A stretch of 64,000 nucleotides of DNA from Saccharina japonica (Eukaryota; Sar; Phaeophyceae; Laminariales; Laminariaceae). The DNA lies in the NCBI GenBank assembly GCA_008828725.1, contig MEHQ01002731.1, positions 41,802 through 105,801 of the forward strand, written 5' to 3'. How positions within the stretch are numbered: the stretch's first letter is position 1; each line of letters opens with the position of its first letter. The notes under the pieces are model-generated. The model saw only the letters and a list, made by a program, of their open reading frames with translations. It did no database searches and was not told the DNA's origin. The position numbers and the translations under genes are program-made. This document shows, piece after piece, positions 43,336-54,900 of this stretch.

Positions 43336-43470
43336 TAGAGTAAGGTAGTGGGGAGGAGGGAGAAACACCTACTTGGTGACCCCGGATCTGAGTTACGACT
43401 ACAGTAGGAAGGAGAGAGAAAGGAAGGGCGAAGATACAAATTGGGGTGGAAAAGAAAACAAGAGGGTTTG
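43336..43470 (+). mobile_element. tRNA-derived SINE, copy 5 (5-prime truncated)
   Basis: Only the body and tail: CCCCGGATCTGAGTTACGAC, then the A-rich tail GGGGTGGAAAAGAAAACAAG. At 43399-43407 it reads CTACAGTAG where copies 1, 3 and 4 read CTAG, a clean 5-bp insertion. Confidence 0.8.
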
Positions 43471-44019
43471 AAAACTAGATCCATATATATCTCGGCCTCA
43501 GAAACCCGGGGATGGGGGATGGATAAGGTCTACCGAGGCCTTAAGTGGTGTCGCGTGCTGTGATCTCAGGTGCCAGGCAGTAGACTGTTGAGCGTTGCCA
43601 GAGCACCGCTCGGTGTTAAAGGGAGTCAAGACGAAAACAGAATAGCCTTCGCAAGGAAGGGGGGGCGGCTACTCGTAGCACGTTCCGTAGGTACACCATC
43701 ATACATAAGAACACCACCGGCGTATATATTATACGAAGAAAATCGTACCGCACAAGTCCGCATATACACGCTTGCTCGCGGGAAAAAAAGCGCGCACCAA
43801 TCAGTCCAAAAGCATAGAGACCCCGATCGATGCTCTCAAAATCGCGACAAAAAAAAGTCGATCTAAGCTCACGAGCTCTATTGCAGGCCAAAAGCAGCAG
43901 TTTATAGCTCTACGTACATAGCTCAAAATTGTACACGTACAATAGGGGGAGCCAATGCACGGCGACGGGGCAAAAATGCAGTCGCCGGTCGCTATCGCTG
44001 GCAAACACCAAAGGTGGGC

Positions 44020-44930
44020 AGCACCTAGCCAGCGCGAGGTTAACATCTAGACAAGACCTAGCCAGTAACAAGCTAGCAACACCACAGCACCACGCCAGCA
44101 GCACACCAGATACAAACTAATACCTAACCTAGCCTGGGTATAGCAGGGACATAGTCATACACCTAAGCCAATGTCTAGACCGCGTGTAGCCAGCACCCAG
44201 CAAAGCCTCTGGTCAACACCAAGCCACCTCCAACCTAGCCAACAATTAGTGAGGGCCTAATGAGCACCTACTATCCGAATCCTAGCCAACGTTTAGACCA
44301 CGTCTGACCAGTACCTACTGAGACAAAGCACCTGGCCAACACCACACCACCGCCAAGCTAACATATCGCCCGGACCCAGCCGACATCCAGCGATGAATAG
44401 CGCCACGCCAACATATCGCCCGCAGCTAACAATATATCGCCCGAAGAAGGAACAAACGCATGGCCAATACCAAGCCAGTGCTAGGCCAGCACAAGGCCAC
44501 CACTTCGCCCATTCTAGCAAGCACTTAAGCTGCACCTAGCCCGCGTCTAGCCAGGGTCCATGCAGTACAAGAGCGGGCACCAAGTCAACACCTGGAAGCA
44601 CCTAGCTTTAAGCAGCAGCCAACGCCAAGCCACCACCTAGCCACCAACAAGCTAAGCATCAAGCGAGCGACAATCCTACCACCTAGCAGGCACCAAGAGG
44701 GCATCCAGCCAGCACCAAGCCACCACTAAGAGCTAAATATCTTAGTCGGCACCAACCATTTAATACCGCTTAGAAGTATCAAGAACGCACCTAGCCAGCG
44801 ACAAACCACCACCATACCACCACCCAGCAAGAAAGCCTCTGGCTGCCACTAAGGTTACCAATCAGGCAGCATCTAGCAGCCACCAAGTCAAAACACCTAG
44901 CAATAATATGGCCGGTACTTCAGCCTGGTT
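44020..44930. repeat. AC-rich degenerate minisatellite of about 0.9 kb
   Basis: Imperfect repeats of about 10-12 bp with the core CACCTAGCCAGCACCAAGCC, very diverged. They include local higher-order copies such as CTAACATATCGCCCG and CCAACATATCGCCCG (44352 and 44409). Located about 0.8 kb downstream of the USP stop. Confidence 0.75.
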
Positions 44931-45039
44931 TAACATCCAGAGTCGGCGGAGTTCGATACGTCGTCCACAATCCTGTGGGGTAATCGAGGCGTGGTATACA
45001 GATACGAACGGAAGGCAAGAAAGGGTGTCAGATATGGGG

Positions 45040-45280
45040 CACATCACGATCTAGGTCATTTAACCTGCCGTAATAAGCTGGTGTGCGGGATCTGTTTTAG
45101 TAAACGATCCAACACAGGAAGCATGTGCTACGTAGATCCGCCGGGTTTTCACAGCTCTCACCGGGGAACATGAGCTTCGTAGAGAATGCAGATCAGGAAT
45201 ACATTTGCCCTGAAAGGTCTACTGTTTATAGATTATGAAGTGGAAAATTGTGATCTGCTTTGTCCCAGGTGTGAATGAAC
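45040..45280 (+). mobile_element. Family C repeat, copy 4
   Basis: CACGATCTAGGTCATTTAACC, GTGCGGGATCTG, CACAGGAAGCATGTGCTACG, GGGAACATGAGCTTCG, CCCTGAAAGGTCTAC and GTGATCTGCTTTG in family order, between the AC-rich minisatellite and the USP 3-prime end. Confidence 0.7.
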
Positions 45281-45661
45281 CTATTATGTCTTGTCGGCAG
45301 GTTTTCGCTTTGTTAGTGAGAGCGGCAGGCTTCGCCCAAGGGGTGGGGCGCGAAAGAAAAACACAGAGTTTTTCGTTTTAGTAGGTTACGCGGGATTAGC
45401 GAGTGGTGCCGCACGGACAGCAGCGAGAGTCATGAGAGCTGAAAAGCGCTCTTCGCCGGGGATCGTAAAGTAGCAAGTGAGCGGGTAATATGCTGCTGCT
45501 GCTGGCGTCGTTGTTGTAGGAATTCATGGCCACGATTTTAGCCCCCTGCGTAAAATAAAGTTGGCGTTATTCACACCGGCAATGCCTCGCGTGCTCAACA
45601 AATCTATGGCAGTTCCAGCTTTCCAGATTTTCCAGATTTTCAACTTTGTTTCTATTTTGAA

Positions 45662-45667
45662 TTTATT
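45662..45667 (-). terminator. Candidate poly(A) signal of USP
   Basis: AATAAA on the minus strand, about 73 bases past the USP stop codon, in an A/T-rich stretch. Confidence 0.45.
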
Positions 45668-45739
45668 CAAATTGTATTGTATAATTTTTCGGAATTTCAC
45701 AGTTTTACAACTTCAGATTTTCGGACTTCCCAGCGCCCC

Positions 45740-45958
45740 TCACCTCTCTCCCTCGGCAACGCAGACGCTATGGGTCGCCCTCTTGTCGAACCGGAAACCC
45801 CTGATCTGTATGGCCTCTGGGAGGGCACCGTCCCCGCCGCCGCCGCCCGATTCATCCCCCGTCCCCTCGCCCCTCTCGGTCTTCGACAGGGGGGTGGGTA
45901 CCCACCCTTCGTTCTTAACGGTAAGGTTGCGGACCACCAGCGACGCTCCGGCTTCCAC
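45740..45958 (-). CDS. USP: USP terminal exon
   Basis: 72 codons and stop. [17 protein letters not shown], a Gly-rich loop, then [13 protein letters not shown], the C-terminal signature of USP. Acceptor GCCCCAG, phase 0. Confidence 0.92.
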   Translation of the reverse strand: MEAGASLVVRNLTVKNEGWVPTPLSKTERGEGTGDESGGGGGDGALPEAIQIRGFRFDKRATHSVCVAEGER

Positions 45959-48900
45959 CTGGGGCAGGGACAGCAGCACAATTAAGTCAAACAACTTCAC
46001 ACGTTGAACAGGTCATCTACAGATAGGCCATCTACAGATAGATCGTCTAGATCATCTACAGATATATCGTCTAGATCATCTATTAATAGAGCGTATCCTG
46101 CCGTTACGAGATACTGTGCAGGAGCTGGGTCATATGGTGCAGATCCAACCCAACAAGCATGTTCTAGATAATGCAGATCCTACGGGTCCCACCTGGCAAC
46201 AGGAGCTATAGATCATACAGAAAAAGATCATGAGCACATCTGCACTAAGATGATCTGCATTATGAAGCAGGAATCGATTGCCTGTGCGAGGTGTACAACC
46301 ATTGCGACAACTGCAGTGGCAACTCTAGGGTTTCCGGCTTCCACCGTAGGTACTGAATTGCGCCAGGGTTAAGCACAAAACACTCCTGTGGCGATACACA
46401 ACCAGTCGTTTCTAGAATAAACTGTAGCAGCACAGCGCAAGGCGCGCCCGTGTTGTGGCATTCATAGCATCAACCGAAATCGGCGATCAGCGGCGGAGAC
46501 TTAAGACAGTGCCACAGCGCAAGGCACGCTCGCGGCAATCGTAGGCAAGCATTTGTCAGCGGCGGACGCAATAGCGGAGTACAAGCCCTAACCGTAACCC
46601 TAACCTGTGTCAATAACAGCATGCACGCTTTAACCGCGGATAATAGATAGTGCAGCGAACGTCACGCGAGCGGTAACATTGCGCGTTCGAAACGAAACCT
46701 AACTCGAACCCAAACTCGAAATACGGGTATACCCCCCAACCTCACCCTGACCCTTACCGTTCCTTCAGCCTTAACCGTACCCCTACCCCCACCCCTACAG
46801 CTGTTCTGATGCGTACCCCTCCCCCTCCCCTAATCCTAACGCGCACCTGTACCTTAAGGCCGCTATTGAGCACGAGGCCCTCGATGTTAACGTCGCCTTT
46901 CCCCGTGATCCCCAGCCGTACCGTGTCCTCACTCCCACCGATGAACCACAACCCTTCTAGCGCAGGTCTCAAGGGTGCCGTCGAGAACGAGGCCCTCTGC
47001 GGTAACCGTGCTTTTCTCCGTTACCCCTATCCTACCCCTCTACCCCAATCCCAATCCTACCTCCACCCCTACCATAACCCCCACGCCTAACCCTGTCCCT
47101 AACCCCATCCCTACGAAAGAAGCTGTGTCTCAAGGGCGACGTTGAGCACGAGGCCCCCGATGGAGCTCGTAGCGTCAGCTTTCCCCATGACGCCTTGCTC
47201 AATCCCCACCCAACCCCACCTCAACCCCCACCTCTAACCCTAACCTTACCCCTATCTCCGCCCCTACCCCAACTCGGCCCGTATCCCCAACTCCCTACCC
47301 TGAACCCTCTACCCTCACCCACACCCCTCTCCCTTACCCGCCCCCCTCCCTCTCCCTCCCCCAACCCCAAACCTACGAAGTCTTCCCCTCCGCCTATACC
47401 CCAGACCCTACCTAACCCAACGCCAACACCAACCCTATCAGCACAGCTGTATCTCAAGGACGCCGTCAAGTACGAGGTTCTCGGTGGGAACGTCCCCCTT
47501 CCCCCTTGGTCCATACCCCTAACTCTACCCCTACATCTACCTCTACTCCACCCAACAAGTGGGGGCTGGGTAGGGGGGGGGGCTCATTTGTTGCTTGCCC
47601 TAGTCATGTGGTCAATGGTCGAATGACTAAGGCAAGCAACAAATGGCATATGGTCATACGACTACGGCCATGCATGAATATGAAGTACATCCCCCCCACC
47701 CAACCCCCACTTCTGCTTTCATCTCTAACCCTCAAACTCTACCTCTAACCCCAACATCAACTCTAACAGCGCACCTTTATCTCAAGGGCGCCGTCAAGCA
47801 CGAGGCTCTCGATGGTAACGTCCCCCTTCCCCGTGATGACGAGCGTGGAGCGGGCGGAAACCGAAACCGCCGACGGGGTAGGGAAACGCCTCCGAAGTTC
47901 TGAGTAGAAAACCGCGAAGGATGGGCCGAGGACCACCTGCGGCCCGAGCGATGCGCTCACACCGGCCCACTCCTTTTTGGTGATTGGGGGTGGTGGCAGT
48001 GGAGGTGGTGGTGGTGGCGACGATAATGGAGGCGGAGTGGGTGGGGGGGGGGTAGAAGGGAAGACGAAACAGGGAACAAGAAACAACGAAGTGAGAAAAT
48101 ACAATAAACAATCGGAAAAAAGAAATTGTTGATTGTTGTTATTGATGTTAATTGTTGTCGTCGTTTTTGTTTGCGTTACTGTTCTTGTTTGTATTACTAT
48201 TGCTGTATACACGGCAGCACGCAAGAGAAAGAAAATTACACACAGGCGAAACCTAAACCGATTCCGAAAACAGCAACGGCAACCAAAACGACAACAAAAA
48301 CAAAAACAAAATGAAACCATCCAAAACACGGCAACGAAAACCAAAATCGAAACCAAAAACCGAAACCAAAACTGAAGCCGAAAACGGCAACAGCAACGAA
48401 AACGACAGCGAAAACGCCCACGAAAAACAAAACCGAAAACAAACACGGCAACGGAATCGAAAACCAAAAATCGAAAACGGCAACTACAACGAAAACGAAC
48501 GACAGCGAAAACAAAAGCAAACACTCACCTGGTTCCCGCCTTCCTCCACCTTGCACCCAGCCTTCCGCATCATCTCCGCCCACACCCGGTACTGGTCGGC
48601 CTCCGCCGATACCGCCGCCGCCGGAGGAGTTCCACTCGCCTTTTTGCAGAGGGGAGGAGGGGAAGGGGGTTAGGACAGCGAATGAGAGGGCAGTGCAGAT
48701 AAGCTACGCGTGCTACTGCTGGTGAGGCCGAAACGAGCTGCGCGCTGAAACGTTTCCCCTTGCCACACAACGTAGGGTTGCATTCAGAATAGGAGAGGGG
48801 GGGTACTCATGTCAATGCATGGCCGTAGTCGTATGACCATAGACTGTCGCATCGTAGGGTCGCTTTTAGCAGACGGGGGTGTGTGCTCATATCATGCATG

Positions 48901-51900
48901 GCCGTAGTTGTATGACCAAGATCCTCACACCCCTGCAATGCCGGGAGGGGGCGAGTTGGGTTTTCCCCGACTAGGCAGAGTGGAGGGGGGGGGGGTACTC
49001 ATTCGTTGCTTGCCTTAGTAATTTGACCATTGACCATGCATCCCTTTCGAGACGGAGCACCGTTCCTGTACGTGGTAGTATACCGTTTCCGCTGTTGCTA
49101 TTACAACTTTTTTCCGTTGTTGCTATTATAACTTGTTCACAAATATGGTACAGTTAGGCATATTATTGTGCCGTAGCCCATTACTTGGCACTAGGTAGGC
49201 GTGAAAGTCGCCGATGCTGCTTCGTATGGAAGTGATAAATACCAAATCCCCCAAGATATAGTGATCAGGACAAGAAGACTGTTTTGACCCTTGTGAGCAG
49301 CCTTGTGGCTGAGCTTTGGCAGCACCAGATACATTGTTCTTGCATCGATATACAGATGCCAAAATTCAACTTTTGTTTGGCTCTTGTGAACAGCAGGGCA
49401 CCTGAGTTCTGGCAGAGTCAGCTGTATTTATTCTTGCATAGATAGAGACCAACACACGGAGCTTACTTTGGCTCTTGTGAACAACAGTGTGTACCTGACC
49501 TATGGCAGCATCAGCTGTATCGTTCTTCCAGAGACATCGGCCACAACAATGAGTTTTGTTTGCTCTTGCAAAACAGCTGTGTACCTGAGCTTTGGCCTCA
49601 TCAGCCACCTTGTTTCTCTGCAAACAGCGACCAACCACAATGATTGGCCGGCTCTTGTGAAACAGCAGTGTACCTGGGCTTTGGCAGCATCAGCTCTATC
49701 ATGCTTGCAGAGACATCGACCAAGACAATTGGAGATATTTACATGGCAAACAGCAGTGTGCCTGACCGTTGATAGCACGAGCTACATTGGATATTCGCGT
49801 AGATAGCAACCGAACCAAATGGCCCTTCGGCTCTTCTGAACCACAGCGTACCTGAGCTTTGGAAGCGTCAGCGATGTTGTTCTTGCAGGGCGAGAAGCAC
49901 AGCCAAGGATCGACGCTGGTGAAGCCCACCTTGGCCTCCGATTCCAGCGACTTCGGGTAGTCCTGCCAGAAGGAGAAGGAAAAAAAAAGCGCCCGTGGTG
50001 CAAGTACGAAACGCGGTAAACACTTTTATTACTGCAAGAACCACCCAAAGACAATTTCAAGTAGCTTTCACACCCCGGTTTTCGTGCACTGAAGGGAACA
50101 AGCGCGGCACGTTGACGGGTGCACACACATTTTCCTGGTACTATGGGTTGTAGACCAAGTCGGGGCAAAGTGCGGAGGGTACGTATTAGCCGCATGTCAT
50201 GCATGGCCGTAGTCGTATGACCGTGGGCCCCTCGATTCCCTACAATGCCCGGACTGAGCACGTCGGGCTTTCACCGACCAGGCAGGCGTTGCTTGCAACC
50301 GAGCGCGAAGTGAAACCTGGGGTGTTGGGCCAGTCGCATAAAGGGTGCGCTTGCGTCCTATTAAGAGAAGCTGGTGAGGCGGGTTTCGGCACCTTGTGGG
50401 GGGGGGCGGTAGGAGGGGGCCAGTGTAGTGCGAGGGGAAATCGATGAGCGGGGCGTAACCGAAACCAAACTCCTACTGGTACTGCTCTGGACAGGTGGAG
50501 GAGGGTGCGACTCAAGGCGGAACGTTCGGGCTAGGCGATAACGTCGGGGGTCAGGTCGAGTCAACGTGCTCACGCGACCGAGGTAGCAGCAGCCTGTGCT
50601 GCTGTTGCAACTGAAACGATGGGCTACATCGACACACGACACATATTTGGAAGGTGGGAGTGTGGTGGGCTTAAACTTCACGTATACCAATCCGACGGAG
50701 GAATTAAAAAAAAAAAAAAAAAAACGCACACTCGGGGAGCTATTGAAACCACTGACAGGGGCACGTTGCACGCAGGTGATGGCACAACATGATTCCGTTT
50801 TTGGGTACCGCTTTCCACCGCGGGTGTCACGTTGTATATATGTACGGCTGGTTTGCCCCATCGAAGCCTTTGGGCCCAATCAGCTCTTTGGCTTACATAG
50901 TTCGCGTGCGTCCCGCCTCGGTTAGTTCGGTTGTTCGACGTAAGCAAGCAGCGAACAACGCAGTAAACTAGGAAACGAGAGCAAGCCACCAGGCAGGAAG
51001 GCAATCAAGCCGGGGAGCCAGCATACAGATACGGAAGGAACTAAGGAAGCAACCCAGCGAGCAAGCAGGCAAGCAAGCGAAGAAAACAAGACAAAAGCAA
51101 GGAATAAAACAAGAAATAAAACAAGAAACAAGAAACACATGAAGCAACAAGGCCAGAAAGCAAGCAAGTAAGCGAGCCAATCGACGAGCATTGGGGGTGA
51201 CTGCTGAATGAAGCCGAAGCGCGGTGAACGCGCAAAAACAAAAAACCCACCAACTGTTGGAGGACCGGAATGGGGGCAGGGGCACTGAGTGGCCTTGCGT
51301 CACACCCGCTGTGCCGCCAAACACTAATAAGCAATGTAAGCAATGTTTACGAGCGTTACTGCGGCTCCGCGGCGCTGAGCCCCCACCCCCCCCCTTCCCC
51401 CCCCCCTCTTCCCACATCCTCGCGATCGTCATCATCGACTCCTTGCCGTCACTGTGGTAATCACCATCACTCCATCACTCCATCACCCTCACCATCACCA
51501 TTACCATTACCAACACCATCACCATCACCATCACCATCACCATCATCATCATCATCATCATCACCACCACCACCACCACCACCACCACCACCACCACCAC
51601 GCACCTGCATCATGCACTCCAAGCGTGTCGGTTTCTTGAAGGACACTTTCGTTTCGTCCGCATACTGTCCAAGTACCAAATCATGGGGGGGGACGGGGGA
51701 CGGGGGGGTACTTAATATTCATGCAGGGCCGTAGACGTATGACCACAGACCCTCGCATCCCTACAATGCCGGGACGGAGCATGTCGGGTTTTCACCGACC
51801 AGGCAGGCATTGCTAGCACCAAGCACGAATCGCCGTGAGGTGTTGGACGAGTCGCATGAAGGGTGAGCTGCATCCTACTAAGAACCGCTTGTGAGGCGGA

Positions 51901-54900
51901 CTTGCACATGGATGACAGCTTCAATGAGTCAATTTAGTTTCCGGCGTGGCCGCTTCCAAAGGCGAGAGGGGATGGGGGGGGCGGGGTCATAACCTTATTT
52001 TTAAACCTGACAGCGGCATTCCCTTCCTCATAAACGACAAATCAAAACGAAGCAAAACAAATGAAAAATAAACCGCCGGTACGAGTGGTTGTGTATCGGT
52101 AAAAAAAGTAGTACTGAAATGTGAAAACACAACGATGTAATCGCTGAAAAAACATTGCAAAGATACAGAACGATAGATGGTTTTTATCAGTACCTGTTTT
52201 TAGTTTTGTTCTGGATAATGTTTAGTTGTTTTCAACTTGTTTTGGGCGATTTTCAGCTGTTTGTAGCTTACCATTTATGGCTTATAGCCGTTTTCAGATG
52301 GTTTTGAATGCTGGACCAAAGAAGAGCAAAGCTGAACCAGAAAGAAAGCCGCCGGCTCACCTTCGGGTTGACGAACTCGTCCAGCATGCCGCGCGTCCTT
52401 TCCAGAACCTTTTCGTTTTTGACAGTTGTTAAAACACGTTAGCATCGAAAACAATTGGGGTACTGGGTACATAACAAAACGGCAGCAGCCAAACATATTT
52501 TTACGCCATATGCAAAAGTCCAGCAGTCAAAACGTACAGCAGCAGCAAAGCATTATGGCATACCATCAGTAGCAAAGAACCAGCAAACAATCAACGGTAG
52601 CAAATCAGCAATGCAAAACTAACAGTAGGGAAAACACCAGCAGAAAAACACAAGGAAAACAAAAGGAGAGAGTGCGTAGCAAACAAGAGTGCAGAGCAAA
52701 CAAAACACCAGCGGCAAAAAACAAAAACACCAGCAAGAAGTAAAGCAATACCACAACGCAATACTTTTTATAGTTGCAAAACGTCACCAGAACCATCACC
52801 AGCAACAACACCACCAACACCCTTACCCGTACCCCTCCCCACCTACCACTACTTATGCTACCGCCACATGCCCACCCCTCCGTATCCCCGCCCGCACAGT
52901 TACCATCACCACCAATACCAACATAACCAGAACCATCACCAACAACAACACCTCCAATCTCCCTACTTGCAGCCCTCCCGACCACCACCACTTGTACCAC
53001 CTCCCCACATCCACCCCTCCGTACCCCCGCCCTCACCCCTCTACCCTCACCGCCACTACCACCACCACCACCACCGCCGCCACCACCACCACCACCACCA
53101 CCACCACCACCACCACCACCACCACCACCACCAACACCAACACCAACACCACCGTCAACACCGCCACCACTCTCCCAAACACACCTTACTATAAGGGTCG
53201 ACCGCGAAGACGAGCTGATTGATGTTGCCCGGGTAAGGGCTGAACCCAGTGCTCGGGTCGTTCACGTCCCCCGCCCCCCCCCCCTCGCGAAGCAAAGGGT
53301 CCAGCTGGTTGTACTCCACGTTCAACTGCAGCCCAACAATCCAAGAGAGAGAAAAATGTAAACATAAAAACAAGCATAAATATTGCACTACAGTAAATGT
53401 CAATACAAATATGGTAAGCTCGCGCAGCTCCCGCTATTAATAGGAACTCACCCCGGTAGGGATTTATAACTGTCGTCAACTACTGTGCACGCTGGTAGAA
53501 TGCAGCTGTTTTTTTTTTTTCGTTTTTCGCAGAGATAATTGTTTTTTTGGAGATTTTCGGAGGGATAAAGTCGGTCTTTGGTTTTCAATTGTTTCTACCG
53601 TAGGATGCCCGGCTTCTTATAATACCGGTTCAAAACAGGCTCCGATGTTTTCGGCGGCCGTGTAACCTAGTAACTACTGTAGCTTCGCTTGTAATTTTCA
53701 CAAAAAAAAATTATCACGGTGGCGGAGGAGGGGAACGGAAGGGGGGTGAGGGAGGGAGAGGGTAGGCTTCGACATACGTCTTTACAAGAAACCTCTCGAC
53801 GAGCACAAAAACAATCAGAACACTAAGCATAGCAGCCAAGCCATCACCATCACCATCACCATCACCATCACCATCACCATCACCATCACCATCACCATCA
53901 CCATCACCATCACCATCACCATCACTATCACCATCACATCACCGCCACCCCCACCACACCATACCACAGCCACCACCACCATGCTACCTCTGCTCTCTTC
54001 TCACCGTCATCTGGCTGCCGTCTTTGCGCGTCAGCTTAGCGATGCCCCCAACCGCCTGCTTGGCTTTGCGCGGCACCGCCATGCTGTTCACTTCCAACTC
54101 CATCGATGAGCTAACGCCGAGAACCGGCGCGAGCGTGTGTAACGCGAGGCCGTTGGTGTCCTTCGTGTGCATAAGAGTTAAGGGTTCGGCGGGGTAGCAG
54201 GAGAAAACACAAGACCAACAAAAACACGTTAAAAACAAAACGACATGAAATGTCGCGCCCGACTGAAAGACGACATGGTGGCAGCCGCCAATACCGTCAT
54301 CACAACTGTTACAATCAACGTTACCGGTACGGCTACCACTACAGCCACCGTCACCAGAACCACCACCGATGTATTACCACCGATGTTACCTTAATTACCT
54401 CCAATGTTACCATTTGAGCTACAGCCACCGTCACCGTGCCGCTGCTACCACTGTCACCCGTACTGTTACCGTTACCGTTGTTGTTACCGTTGCTGTCACA
54501 ATTACCCTTTCCATTGCCTGCACCGCTACTGCTACAACTACCACCAGCTTTATAGACACCGTTTATCGTTGCCGTTGCAGTCGTAGTTAGCTGCCGTTAT
54601 CGTTGCCTGCCCCGCTACCGCCACCAACTCCGCTACCGTTTCAGCCACCGATACAGTTACCGATATCATTACCCATACAGTTACCGTTGCCGCTGCCATC
54701 ACATTCACCACTACCGCTACAGTTACCGCTAACAATATCGCCACCATTACTGCCACCGCTACCGCTGCCATTATCGCCACTAACAACGCCATCGCCACCG
54801 GCTACAGCCACCATCAAAGTTTAGCCACCGCCACAGTTACCGGTACCGATACCATTACCGCTGTTAATACCGACACCATCACAGCCACCGCTGTCGCTAC

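Noticed and set aside
49280-49851. CRISPR-like appearance of the evenly spaced 90-bp units
   Set aside because: Units are diverged throughout, there are no unique spacers, and they clearly derive from the neighbouring exon end; the genome is eukaryotic.
52689-53222. 177-codon plus-strand Thr-rich frame
   Set aside because: Translation of the ACC microsatellite in USP intron 6, antisense to exon 6 at its end.
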